Source of the DNA: Epiperipatus broadwayi
Taxonomy: Eukaryota > Onychophora > Udeonychophora > Euonychophora > Peripatidae
Assembly (NCBI GenBank): GCA_028023455.1
Contig: JAQFVV010000027.1
Span: forward strand, 4,399,845 to 4,463,844
Direction: 5' to 3'
Length of the DNA stretch: 64,000 nt
In this document: one piece after another, positions 1 through 10,739 of the stretch
Layout of the letters: each line of letters begins with the position of its first letter
Position numbering within the stretch: position 1 is the stretch's first letter
Made by a program: the position numbers and the translations under genes
The notes under the pieces: model-generated
Seen by the model: only the letters and a program-made list of their open reading frames with translations
What the model was told of the DNA's origin: nothing
Database searches by the model: none

Positions 1-111
1 TTTCTTTTTATTTTAATTAATGAATTAATCATGAAATTCAATGAAAGATTTTTTTTAAATATATATAGTGCTATCTATTGCATATCACTGAAAACTTACC
101 AAATTGACATC

Positions 112-250
112 AATGCAGATTTGGTGCAATTGGTAGAATATCCAACTTTGAATCAGGAGGACCCATAATTGATTCTGGTACTCACAAATCTGGAATTCGA
201 ACCTCTTATGAATTCTTGGCAAAAAAAGGCCATATGCCCAAGGTGATTTG
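112..250 (+). repeat. tRNA-like SINE (family D), copy 1
   Basis: This stretch reads like a short tRNA-derived SINE. An A-box-like segment (GCAATTGGTAGAATATCC) lies about 60 bases before a B-box-like segment (GGAATTCGAACC), followed by TTATGAATTC. The same layout and ending recur near 4,200, 4,915 and 46,100 on the plus strand and near 36,740 on the minus strand, some ending in CAAGCAATAAA. No target duplication is visible. The tRNA-like reading is inference; the recurrence is visible. Confidence 0.5.
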
Positions 251-459
251 AAATTTGTCCACCGACACTGTTAAACTAGTCAACCCTGAAATATTGTAGT
301 ATCATTGATAATTAGCACATGTACACAATTTGAAAAAAAAATATTTGATAAAAGTGTTAAAAATCAGTTATAAAATTTAATTCAAATAACCAAAAAATAA
401 ACAGAATTTTTAAATTAAAGTGTTTAATAAAAATAATAAAATCTTTATATATATATATA

Positions 460-548
460 TTTTTTTCTCATGTGTCATAGTATCAGCTGGGAAGCGAACC
501 CGCTAACCCAGGACAACTGCTTGGAATGCAGCTGTCACTGACTTCTAA
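460..548 (-). repeat. tRNA-like SINE (family A), copy 1
   Basis: Reverse-strand copy of a roughly 100-base SINE seen four times in the window. The family has an A-box-like GGTCGAGAGG near its start, a B-box-like GGGTTCGCTTC about 50 bases later, and ends ATGACACATGAG plus an A run. Here the B-box side (GAAGCGAACCCG on the plus strand) is intact and the A-box side is cut off near 548. Confidence 0.65.
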
Positions 549-697
549 TCTTTTTTTTTCCTGTGAATTTTATGAATCTAACATTGGATTTTAAGGACTG
601 GTAACATATGGGCAAGTACTAATTTATAAACAAATTTTAATATGATTAATCTTTCATCAATCCATCAAGAAACTTCAATAGTAAAATATATCAAGTT

Positions 698-768
698 GTC
701 AAGCATTGGTGGTCGAGAGGTCAGCGACAGCTGTTCACTTCCCAGCTGATACTATGATACATGAGAAA
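698..768 (+). repeat. tRNA-like SINE (family A), copy 2, internally deleted, with target duplication
   Basis: Starts with the family's head (TTGGTGGTCGAGAGG) and ends ATGATACATGAG plus A's, but about 25 bases including most of the B box are missing. A 15-base direct repeat, AAAATATATCAAGTT, flanks it at 683-697 and 769-783. That is the signature of target-primed insertion by LINE machinery. The deletion removes the internal promoter, so this copy should be unable to transcribe itself. Confidence 0.75.
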
Positions 769-772
769 AAAA

Positions 773-2500
773 TATATCAAGTTATACTTCATATCAAATC
801 TTGTGTGATCTTTTTCTGCACAACTGATCAGTTCTTTTAAAATAACTTAGAGCTAGCCATCTATTTAGTTAAACTTACAGCAACATCACATGACCTGTCA
901 TATGCTTCCAAGAGTAGTTATTTTCATTCTATTCTAGAACTACATAAGTTTGTGTGATCAATGGATACTAGATGGCATAGCACTAAATCTCTAAAATGAC
1001 CATTTCCCAGCTTTTGCCTTAATTACTGAGTTGAATTCTGGCCTTCAGTAATAAAAGAAAAAGCTAGAAACAGATATGGAATGTCCAATATTACTTAAAA
1101 TATTTCAATAGATGGTACTAAAAGAGAATGAATGTAACTGATGTTTCGATTAAACTTTTTTTTTTTAAAAGAATAGTTTTACTAAGAAAAGCTTAATCAA
1201 TCTTAAACCACATCAACTTCTTAGCTACAAATGAGGTGTTTAATGTATCTAACAAACAAATTTGTACATTGGATACATTTATACTTAAACTTTACTAAAA
1301 CTACTATCTCCTTTATTATTGCTGATTATGCAATTATTTCTACTGCTTAAATAAAAAATATTGAAAGGCATAGTAACCTAAAGAGATATGGTGGCACAAA
1401 TCATGTGTAGATTTCATAATCATAAGAAGATTTTTACACATGCTTGTGCAACAACCAGTTACTTGCTGATTTATATTCCAGTGCTGAATCTAGTTCCAAA
1501 GTGAATTCACTCACAAAATTTCTCACATATGCTAGATCTATATTAAATAGATTCTTTTTCAATACTCATACCTTTGTATATTTTACATTCATGTGGATTT
1601 GCTACAAAAAAAATGGAAGAAGGAGATTAGAATCATGTGTTGTGCATAAATTTAAGATAGAAATTTGATTATATTAATGAAATCCTGTTATCATAGATAA
1701 TGGATAGAAATGATAAAACTATATAGCAATTTATATGATTGAAGACAATAAGATAAAAACAAACTGAATGAAAGCATATTAGAGACTGTATTTAGCTTCG
1801 GCTGAACCCACATCATAATGTAAAAGACAGCATGAGATGTTTTTAATCAGATACTATTTATTGATGTTTACAATAAGCATTTTGCTATCATCCAATTGTA
1901 CCTTATTCAGAGCCTCTGTCCACCTATCAAAAACTTCACATACCCAATCTACTAATTAGTTCATTAATATGGATAGTGTATGTGTCTCAGATATTAGTGT
2001 GAACTGCAAATAAACAATAAAATAGTAATAGCTGAATCAATTTAATGCTTGAAAATGTATAATAAATTCAAGCATATGAAGTGACCTTGTTAAACCCTCA
2101 TCCCTAGATTTGGAGAATTTAGAATTTGCTACCCTAACATTGTACCAAATTAAACAGGAAAACCAATTAGTAGTGCTTGATCAAGACTATGATTCACTGT
2201 CTTGCAAGATCATGGTGTTAGTTTATCAAAGTTTCAATATATGAGAGGAGACCCAAAAATATCCAGAATTGTTCTCTGGGAGACATGCCTGTTGTACTAT
2301 ATGCTTCTGCTGCTAGATGCCTCTTGTGTGAATCTTTATGCATTAATTTTTCAAGTAAGGTCATTGTGATGTTATTTTGATGCCACATAAGACATTTTTT
2401 GTAAAATGGGTTTTGCATATTTGTCAATTATTATAACCGCTAAAAAGTTGGAACAACATGAAACCCTTTTTTATTTTATGGAAAACAATTGCAATGCTTT
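773..2500. other. AT-rich stretch without recognised content
   Basis: No gene, recognisable repeat or long inverted repeat seen. Short open frames at 1,444-1,668 and on the minus strand at 2,218-2,427 have no motif I recognise and no codon pattern distinguishing them from background. Confidence 0.5.
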
Positions 2501-2529
2501 AACCAGCTTACAAGCAAGTTGCTTTGAGA

Positions 2530-3085
2530 AAAACTCGAGATTACAACTAGTTTTATGGAAGTGTCAAATTCACCACAGCACAAAAAAGTGTGACAAGTTA
2601 AATCCAATGCCAAGAGATGGCATTGTTCACTCAAAATTTGTCTAGAATGATTACATATTTTAAACCTACAAGTTCTGAAACTTCTGTATGATGCAGCAAT
2701 ATCCTGTTTTGTGACAAATTGAGAAGTGGAAGCATTATCATGGCAGCACATTAGTGCACAAAGCCTTGAGTGTGAAACAATTTTTAATTGAATTTAGCAT
2801 GGCCCAGCTTATCCATCAGCCATATTTACTTGATTTTGGTTCATGAAACTTCTTTTTATTCTGTAGAATAAAAAAATTATTTCTTTTTTTTTGTGCAAAC
2901 TTAAAAGTAGTGAAGAAAAAAATGGCAGCGGCTTTAAAAGGCACTTTGCAAGAGTTTCCACACCACCTTGAAAAGTGAAAAACATGGCTAAACTTGTGAA
3001 TTGCAATAAATGAATTATAGTTTGAAAGGGATTCAATTTGCAACACCTAAAAATAATATTCCAGTTATTCCTCCCCCTTGTAGTA
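2530..3085 (+). pseudogene. Decayed mariner-type transposase (C-terminal part)
   Basis: Frame-by-frame reading recovers the back half of a mariner-type transposase. Around 2,555-2,640 a W-K-x-x-x-S-P-x-x-x-KK pattern is followed by a lysine/serine/asparagine block and GIVHSKFV, as in the segment before the second catalytic Asp. Around 2,740-2,840 ALSVKQFLIEFSMAQL and a PYLLD block match the usual HDNAxxHxALSVxxFL ... PPYSPDLAPCDFFLF region; the HDNA itself is damaged. Around 2,930-3,020 an ALKGTLQEFPHHLEKWK-like stretch and FERDSI match the tail. At least two frameshifts and several stops separate these blocks. The catalytic core cannot be functional. No terminal inverted repeats were found. 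Confidence 0.72.
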
Positions 3086-3493
3086 TGCATTTTCTGTACT
3101 TTGAGTTATTTTGCTCTACTGTTTTTAATTCCTTAATTCAATTTAGGATCTTGTCATCATAGGATTCTCATGCTAACTGATATCTCTCAATCTAGCTGTG
3201 ATAAGCATTGTATCTTCCTGCATTCTTCAGTTATACATATGACCTTATTCAAGCTCTTTCTTTTTTAAAAAAACCTGCAGTGATAAGAAAACTTTAATAA
3301 GAAAAGAAAATTTTTAATAAATCAGGGGTCTTTAGGTGTGATTTTTAGTAAGACAATGCAAACAATAACTATTTGAAAAAAATCATACTTGATAAATGAC
3401 CATATTTTGGGTACTAAATTTAGAAATCACTAAAACAAGTAATGATGCCCATTTCAATTTTTTTTGAACACTTATCCTCAACAGGCCTCATCT

Positions 3494-3616
3494 GTCAACA
3501 TTGTCTGCATGGAATGCAACGATGATAAATGAAAAATTAAGGAAGCATGGCACATTTCTAAAGATAAATAGGCTATTAATAAAAGAGAATCCTGTGTTTC
3601 TCTGCTGAAGAAATAG
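3494..3616 (+). pseudogene. GIY-YIG retroelement relic (end of domain)
   Basis: A 41-codon frame reads VNIVCMECND, a stop, KIKEAWHISKDK, a stop, AINKRESCVSL and a final stop at 3,614-3,616. It resembles the minus-strand relic at 17,957-18,142 (KIVCAECNDQ, KKAWFI, INKK), so both come from one family. The preceding bases (3,441-3,461) read NDAHFNF in another frame, which fits the H-x-x-D/N-F block just upstream in GIY-YIG domains of Penelope-like elements. Two in-frame stops and a frameshift show it is dead. Confidence 0.5.
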
Positions 3617-4199
3617 CTTACCCACCCCATATAACACTATATGTAAATTAGCATGAACAACATAACAGTTGAAAGCTAGGTAAACAAACTATCCTTGACT
3701 ACTCATTAAAGCTTTGCTCTATATGTGCTTCGTATATTTATTGTTGTTACGTTATTATTGAGACAAAGCTATCACCTATACATTACATTATTCTTTTTTT
3801 TTTTTTTATTAAAATGGTGAAAATATTTTTTAAGTAAGTACAGTTTAGTCACAAAAATATTAACAAAAAGTACGTTAATCATTTTTTAAACATAAGTATA
3901 AAAATATGCAACTCTCCTTGATGTAACAGAAGACTTATTGCCAAGAACATGTAAAATATAAAATTTGATATATCTATTTTTATTTAAGTCCATCTTCCAG
4001 ATGAAAGTAGTTTATCTGATAAGGTTGACCATTATTTTTTTTTTTTTGAAGCACAGATCATCCACTGAAAAGTTAGTCTTGTGTAGAATTCTCTACATGA
4101 TCTGACATAGTATTTATTCCTACATATATCAATAAAGCTAATACTATTAAAAAGTGTTTTGTGCAATGGAATTTGTGCCTATTTTATAAATATTTATAT
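3617..4199. other. AT-rich stretch without recognised content
   Basis: Low-complexity AT-rich DNA with several homopolymer T runs. Nothing recognised. Confidence 0.5.
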
Positions 4200-4204
4200 T
4201 TTTG

Positions 4205-4300
4205 TCCTGTATAGTTTAGAGCTGAACCATGGATCGCAGCTCAATTTTGATATTGCCAGTGCTCAAATTTTTTATGAATTCCCAAGCAATAAACCATTTA
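4205..4300 (+). repeat. SINE family D, copy 2 (diverged)
   Basis: Shares the family-D order: GTTTAGAGCTGAACCATGG near the start and TATGAATTCCCAAGCAATAA at the end. The box elements are strongly diverged, so membership rests mainly on the shared ending. Confidence 0.35.
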
Positions 4301-4914
4301 TTGCCATGTTGACATTCAGAAACTAAAATAATATGCTTCATTTAACAAAGAAGAATATTAATATTGTTTACAGAAGAAATGATTGATATATCAGGATTAT
4401 AAAGCGTTATATCAGGATATAACTTAACCTGTACATTAATGTTTTACAAATGATCAGTAATTAAAAAATTAGATCTAAATATTTAATTAGCTTTATTTAA
4501 TATTCGAGAGTCATTAAGATAGTGAGTAAAAATATTTTGAATTTAAGGATGTATTTTTACCTATTCTAGAAACATCCATTTTTAGTTTGAGTAATCAATA
4601 AACCATGAACCCTAGATGTTACATTGCTATAAAATACCCATCTCCAGACTAATTTATGGATTACAGATTACTATGCCACCGGATATAACTTACAATATAT
4701 AGCTCTAGAAGACAAGTGCTCTAAGCATGGACTATGTAATGTTAGGATAGAAATACACTACTTTCTGTAAGATTTATTTCTACTATTATTATCAATCCAA
4801 GTCTTGTTAGATAAAAGAACATTAAAATTATTGATTATATTATATTTCACTACTACAGTAAACAGAAAGTTTTAAGTTTAGTCATTCCATAACCAAGGTT
4901 GTTTTTTGGTGGTT

Positions 4915-5036
4915 GCAATTCTGCATAATTTGATGCAGTGGTAAAATGGCCGACTTTGGAATGAAGAATTATCAATTTTGGCCCAGTTCTGCCATTTCCA
5001 TTTCTCGGAATTTTTTGTAAACTCCTAAACAATGAA
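4915..5036 (+). repeat. SINE family D, copy 3
   Basis: GATGCAGTGGTAAAATGGC provides an A-box-like head; a CCCAGTTCTGCC segment stands at the B-box position, and the unit ends AACTCCTAAACAATGAAA, a decayed form of the family tail. The following 300 bases (to 5,345) are AT-rich with no recognised feature. Confidence 0.4.
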
Positions 5037-5348
5037 ATCAGCAGATTATTATTATTTTATTTTATTGATGTTTGTATTATTTAATCTTCTATTTTTTATA
5101 CTTTGGATGACCAATGAGATATTCAAAATAGATTACGATCATCAAAATGTTCAACTACATATTTATTTCACCATGGATCCACATATTCTTTTAGTTATTT
5201 ATTTAAATAAATTATATCTAATCAAGAAAACCTTTGTTATTTGAATAGAACAAAATCTTTCCTACTTATAATATCACAAATGCTATTCTAGTATGTTATA
5301 ATTAGTTTTAACATAAGTTATCATGTTTAATTATAAGGTGCTTGTATT

Positions 5349-6454
5349 ATAGCTAAAGACGCCGTTGGATGGCGTCATTTTCACGCTAAAACTATAAAAT
5401 ATGAACATTCATGGGCCGTTGATTTTAATAATTTTTCTGTTTGTAATGCGAAAGTAAAAACAAAACAAAATCGTCTTTTTTATATATTATTTTTTATTAA
5501 CGTATGCAATTTTAATAATAATAATAATAATAAATGTAAAATAAAATCTACAATTTGATTCGTGTTTTTTATATCGTATACTTTTTAAATTGTGTTATGG
5601 CTTTTTTTTTTTTTTATCAATTTTCTATCGGATATTTTTTTACTTGTGTTACGACTTTTTTTGTTGTTGTTTAACTAAAAAATAATAATCGTAATAAAAG
5701 TAAAAGTTGTTATGGTTAGATTTAGGGTTAGTTTTAGGGTTAGTTTAGGGTTAGGTTTAGGGTTAGGGTTAGTTTTAGGGTTAGTGTTCTGTTTGTTTGT
5801 AATGCTAAAATAAAAAAATTCAAAATCGTAACCGTACTCGGACAAATAAAGAAACTCAAACTTTTTTAAACAACAACAAACACATACAAATGTCTTCTTT
5901 ACTTATTAAACATATTTATAATATTTGCTTTTTATTAATTTACAAAAAAAACTGTATATTTGTACTTTTCTTACTTCAAAAATATACACATGGTAGAAGT
6001 CTTCTTTGTCTCGTGGAATGTTACCAACTGTACGTTACTTACATGTTACCTAATTGCAACTCACTAAAAACATAGATCTTTAACATTTTCCCAATTAAAA
6101 CTTCAATACAGTACATTGTAAAAAGTCTTAGAATTATTACTTTACAAAATATCAACATTTTAATCCTTTAAAATAAAAAAAAATTCAATGAAAACAACAT
6201 TTCCATCCGATTCAAATACAAACTCTCTCATCAAGTCGTAACTGTTTTATAAATTGTGCGAATTCGCAAAATATATTTGCTACCATGCAACATACATGCT
6301 GTACTGTTACGTGACATAGCGGCCTGCATTCTGTAGCACAACAAAAAAGTTGTACTATTGAAAAAGCGGGTTCGAACGTGTCGGCCATGAAAACAGCATT
6401 TTAATGTGTTTTGGCGCGAAAACCGCGCCATAGAACGGCGGCTTTAGCTAAAAC
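5349..6454. mobile_element. 1.1 kb inverted-repeat DNA element containing TTAGGG-like repeats
   Basis: The two ends are inverted copies over about 45 bases. The left end begins TAGCTAAAGACGCCGTTGG and continues with ATGGCG and CGCTAAAAC. The right end, read backwards, begins TAGCTAAAGCCGCCGTTC and continues with ATGGCG and CGCCAAAAC. These GC-rich ends stand out against the AT-rich surroundings. Inside are homopolymer-rich stretches, a telomere-like repeat patch (5,714-5,786), a TAA run near 5,515 and a GC-richer right third. No transposase frame is visible, so it is a non-autonomous element of unassigned superfamily. The target duplication is not clear; TA or a short AT-rich one is possible. 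Confidence 0.7.
5714..5786 (+). repeat. Telomere-like TTAGGG variant repeats
   Basis: About eight irregularly spaced copies of TTAGGG or TTTAGGG, such as TTAGGGTTAGTTTTAGGG. They lie inside the 5,349-6,454 inverted-repeat element, so they need not mark an old telomere. The unit matches the common animal telomere repeat but is degenerate. Confidence 0.85.
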
Positions 6455-6466
6455 ATGAGTGCCAAT

Positions 6467-6661
6467 TATAATAATAACATGAAAGGCTAAAACCTTCAAC
6501 AGAACCACCTTAAGAATGTTTATGTAACAGCCAATCAGATATAATAATGACTGCATATGGAACTCTCAATTCAAGAACACAAGCCAGAATACTTATTGGC
6601 TGTTATATAAGCATTTTTAAGATGCTTCTATCGAAGGTTTTAGCCTTTCACGTTATTATTA
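6467..6661. mobile_element. MITE with long terminal inverted repeats
   Basis: The left end TAATAATAACATGAAAGGC continues with TAAAACCTTC and the right end is its inverse with few changes (GAAGGTTTTAGCC then TTTCACGTTATTATTA). Pairing extends, imperfectly, about 70 bases inward through AACAGCCAAT, giving a short central spacer. Size about 195 bases and no coding capacity fit a MITE. It sits within about 15 bases of the previous element. Confidence 0.75.
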
Positions 6662-7520
6662 GATCATCTGCTAGTGCTTAATAAATTTAATATATTTACA
6701 TGTTTAAATTCTAAATTTAATAATTATTAATGTATTATGATATCATCTTAAAGTTAATATCATATTTTATTGTTATTATTTATCACTAGGATCACATTCT
6801 TGGTTAGTTTTAAGAAATAAAAAGTAGTTTATTGATTATTAAAAAATTTTAAGATTTGCTTCTATAAATATTTTAAGAAAGAATTATGCTTTTATCTCAT
6901 AAAATTTTTAACAAAATCAACTTCTAATATTTCAGACGTTTTGTTAGTGTGAGCAACATCACTTTGTTCTTGACATTTGCTTTAATAGTATCTGAAAAAA
7001 TATTAATAGATAAATCTGTCAAATTAAAAATTATTGGGATATTGTGTGATATATGTTCTCTGATGTTACAATGAAATTCAGAGATTCCCATTCTATCCAC
7101 AGTTGTGCAGTAGACACTCAATCGAATGCATTCAATGCTATTTTTCCTTAGACTCTTTAAAAGTTGTAGCAAAAGTCATATAAAAACATGAAGAGAGATT
7201 GTTCTATCATTTCATTTAATTCTGTAAACTCAACAATTTTCCTTTGAAATAAACTTTTGATAAAAGCTAACGGAGTTCACTGAACATTTCAATAAATTTT
7301 ATTTATCTCAAAACATGATAGAGTTTTATTTTTTTGGTGAATTGACTTTATCAATTTTTCCTTGCAAATTCATAATTGGTTTTCAGGAATATTTTATAAA
7401 AATAAAAGAATATTAACGAATTCTATCTGCTACTTTTATTTGTTGTAGACTCACAAAGAGCTAAATTTCTTTACTCTTAAAAAAGTTAATTATTTATCTA
7501 TTCATTTAGCATACTAAATG
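6662..7520. other. AT-rich stretch without recognised content
   Basis: No motif recognised. A minus-strand frame at 6,924-7,172 (82 codons) has no recognisable domain. Confidence 0.5.
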
Positions 7521-7523
7521 TTT

Positions 7524-7925
7524 ACTGTAGTAAATAGAGGAATTTGAACTTAGGATTTTTAGTCTATATTCATCCTCCACTTCATCTCAACTAACCAATA
7601 TATATGACCACTCATATGTGAAAATATAAATGATCCCCAATATATGAATTTTGTGCAAATCCAGCACTCATCAGTTGGACCAGATCGTAATCTTCCACAC
7701 ATATATACAATCAGTATTCAACTTATATTAAGATAGCAATTTCCTTTATTTTAATAGACAATCTTCAATCTTCTCACCCTTCCAACAATTCAGTCATATA
7801 TTGGGAATTATTCATCTTTTTCACTTGTGTGTGATCATGTGTATTGCTTGTTTGAAAAAAAGTAGAGGATGAATATATACTCAAAATCCTAATAAAAATT
7901 CATCTATTTATTATAGTAAATATAT
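7524..7925. mobile_element. F1 foldback element, long form
   Basis: One of several copies of a palindromic element named F1 here. The left arm contains GAATTTGAACTTAGGATTTT (a degenerate B box in reverse) and the right arm carries the inverse, with ACTCAAAATCC. Inside are the family's core words, including CACTCATCAGTTGGACCAG and AATATAAGTTGAATACTG (in reverse). The ends TTACTGTAGTAAATAG and TATTTATTATAGTAAA match in inverse. No coding frame. Confidence 0.6.
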
Positions 7926-7989
7926 ACTGAATGAATAAATTAATAACAAATTGTCTTGGAAATAGGTTACCTCATACCATAAGTCCAGT

Positions 7990-8450
7990 CCATTCCTCTC
8001 CTGCTAATATAAATGGATACATAATGGTCTGATAATAAAAGAGGGTAGATTGACATAATGTGTACAGGTGTATGACTACAATATCAAATCCCTCAAGAGC
8101 TGTGAGTATTTCACTGTTGGTTTTTTAATGCAGTGGATGTTTGAATTGTTGGAAAGGTAACTTATCTGTATATATAGTAATTGTTGGAAAGGTGAGAACA
8201 TTGAAGACTCCATTAAAGTTTAAGGAATTGCTAACTTAATATAATCCAAGCACTGATTGTATATATGTGTGGGAGATTATGATTTGACACAACTAATGAG
8301 TGCTGTTTCTGCATAAAATACATATGCTGGGGATCATTTACCTCTTTCACATGTGTGTGGTCATGTGTATTGGTTGATTGAGATGGAAGAGAAGATAAAT
8401 ATAGAGTGATAATCCGATGTTCAAATCCCGCTATTTACTTACTTAATAGA
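7990..8450. mobile_element. F1 core and right arm
   Basis: The F1 core (ATATAATCCAAGCACTGATT, ACTAATGAGTGCTG) is followed by the right arm with CACATGTGTGTGGTCATGTG, GATTGAGATGG and a weak B box GATGTTCAAATCCC. A matching left arm is not evident, so it is either half an element or a rearranged copy. The segment from 8,451 to 8,640 is featureless. Confidence 0.55.
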
Positions 8451-8640
8451 TATGAGAGGAATGAAATGTTTAAATTTAATTTAAAATTGTAAAAAACATT
8501 ATGATATTATATGTGACAACTTCATTATTATTATTCTATGTAGTGTTTCTCACTTCAATTTTTTTAAAAAAATTGATATAAAACATTTTATTCTAAAACT
8601 GCGAGGTATAAATTAGATTTCTGCTAGGTAAAGACAACTG

Positions 8641-8940
8641 CGTAGAAGTGATGAGACATTCGACCACCTTATTCAAACTTGTTCGGCTTTCCAAAATATA
8701 AAAAGCGTAATTGCGCACAACTGCCCGATTGATCTATATAGAATTCTCAATATCAAAGATTGTATAATGTCAAGGGACGTCCCAATTATAAGATTATTCG
8801 TTTTTCTCACTTATTCCATGTGGATCGCAAGATGCAAACAAAAGTTCAGCTGCCCCCCTCCCAAGACAGAAGACATTTTCATAGAGACTATGAAGAAAAT
8901 CCAAAATAGGGATAAAGTCCTTGTCTCAAATTTCTTATAG
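8641..8940 (+). pseudogene. Non-LTR retrotransposon C-terminal fragment
   Basis: An uninterrupted 99-codon frame without a start codon ends at the stop at 8,938-8,940. It opens with ETFDHLIQTCSAFQNI, which matches the H-x-x-x-x-C half of the zinc-knuckle near the end of many LINE proteins (compare HLLIECKCL in the LINE at 14.7 kb). The rest contains a hydrophobic block (IIRLFVFLTYSMWIA), a CPPP turn and a basic tail. The upstream Cys pair is lost through a frameshift or truncation near 8,630. About 100 bases of presumed 3' UTR follow, ending AATAAATAATTTTAAAAAAA near 9,062. This is a 5'-truncated LINE insertion of a third family. Confidence 0.6.
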
Positions 8941-9062
8941 AAAACACCTGGAATCTCTTCAGCTTCCCAAACATACATATCCAAGTGTGAATCACTAATT
9001 GTTCCAGCAGGTCATTGTGTAACAAAATGTAATAAATTTACCAATAAATAATTTTAAAAAAA

Positions 9063-9497
9063 GACTTTATTTATAAAATAGTTGTTCCTCTAATCCAAGC
9101 AATAATTAAAGTTTTTATATTAATTAAATCTGCTTTTTGAATTAAATGCCATGTTGATCCATTTCCATGTGGACCATCTATATTAAAGCATTTTCATGAA
9201 CTAAAATGAGTTCTGATTTTAAAATGGCATCCGCAGTAGATAAATAATGTTAGCATCTATAATCCAGTTTATGCAACAATTGATTCCTTTATTATTAATT
9301 AAATCAAGTTGTTGAAGTAATGTGAGATATAAAAATATTTTTCTACTTAAGTTATAATTATGGTCTATATCTCGCAACGTAGGAAGCTGTAAAAACTCAT
9401 AAAAATCAAAACCTTCTACTTTTTGAATTTCTTTAATTTTAAACATCGTCATATTTTTTCCGAGTGAATTTCTAGAGGTTGATAAAGAAACCCTTGT
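9063..9497. other. AT-rich stretch without recognised content
   Basis: No repeat or coding pattern recognised. A minus-strand frame (9,219-9,554) runs into the end of the neighbouring RTE copy and is taken as chance. Confidence 0.45.
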
Positions 9498-10185
9498 ATC
9501 ATCATCATCAACTATTATCAATCCACTGCAGGATGAAGGTCTCTCCAAGTTCAATCCATCTCTGATCTTTAGCTTCTCTTCTCCACATCACCCCTGCACA
9601 CTTTTTTATTTCATCCATCTCACATATGGTCTCTTTCTGGGTCTTTTACAATCTCTTGGAATCCAGTTTAAGATTACAATTGTCCATCTACTATCATCTT
9701 TTTTAGCAATATGTACAGTCCAACTCCACTTCAATCTTTTAATTTTTTCAATGAGGTCAGTAACACCTGTTTGTTCTCTTACCCATACATTGCATTTTCG
9801 ATCCCTTCTTGTTACTCCCAACATGCATCTCTCCATACTTCTCTGAGTCATCTGTAGTCTCTGTATTGCTCTTCTATTAAGTGTCCAAGTCTCAGATCCA
9901 TAAGTAAGAACTGGTAAAACACATTTGTTAAAAACCTTCCTTTTCAAACACATAGGCATATTTCCTCTTAATATCAAGTTATTTCTGCCAAAAGTAATCC
10001 AATCGAGTTTAATTCTATAATTAATTTCCTCCATTATGTTTCCATCAGTATTAATAATCTGACCAAGATATTTGTAACTGTTAACTTCTTCTAATTCATC
10101 ATAATCAATCTTTATTTTCACATTTTGAGCAAATCGATTAAACATTACTTTAATTTTATCTTTAATCCTACTTAGATTTTTAAAT
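9498..10185 (-). mobile_element. RTE-like non-LTR retrotransposon, copy A (5'-truncated)
   Basis: The minus-strand frame 10,145-9,606 gives the C-terminal part of an RTE-type polyprotein after the reverse-transcriptase core: KVMFNR, then SYKYLGQIIN, VLPVLTYGSETWTL, RLQMTQRSMERCMLGVTRRD, IKRLKW and RKRPYVRWM. These blocks are widespread in animal RTE-clade elements. The frame is open for 179 codons, more than the other three copies, and continues in frame upstream to about 10,180 (SRIKDKIKVMF). It ends in MWRREAKDQRWIELGE-like residues and a TGATGATGATGA tail near 9,500. No endonuclease or RT domain is present, so it cannot move by itself. Confidence 0.85.
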
Positions 10186-10189
10186 ACTG

Positions 10190-10739
10190 AAAAAAGGATA
10201 TATAGAGAATAGTGTTACAGAGATACAGGAAATCCTGTTTTTTTTAAATAAGAATTAAATTTTTTTTTTTGTTTAATGCAACTTTCATTTCAATTTTATC
10301 CCCAACTTTAAAATTTTGAGTACCCATTCTTAATAATCTTTCAATCATCACATAAGTTACAGGAGTCAAACACTTGAGTCTGCATGCCTGTAGTAATATC
10401 TCAATATTTTTCATCATATAGAGATTGATACGGTGAAAAATCATTACACTGAAGATATTTTCAATATTTTATTATTAATGTGAACTTCAACTCCACAACG
10501 CAACAACCATCCTTATGTGTAAAAATTTACACTCTCTCATTATTCATACATTTTGTGAATAATCTTCGTTTATCAATAAGCTAAAGATATCAAAACACTC
10601 AAATGTTCATGCTCATATTTACAACTCAAAATCAAAACCACTTTAATAAATGAACAGAAAGATACATGTAGATTAAAATTTCTCCTTGATGAAAATTTAA
10701 CATATTATTGACATTTAATTCCATTTAATGTATTATTTA
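10190..10739. other. AT-rich stretch without recognised content
   Basis: Contains a minus-strand 66-codon frame (10,244-10,444) of unknown meaning. Otherwise simple AT-rich DNA. Confidence 0.45.

Noticed and set aside
2809-3090. Minus-strand frames of 93 and 76 codons
   Set aside because: They lie opposite the decayed mariner coding strand and show no motif.
5714-5786. Old telomere fusion site
   Set aside because: The repeats are degenerate, in one orientation, and inside a mobile-element-like structure.
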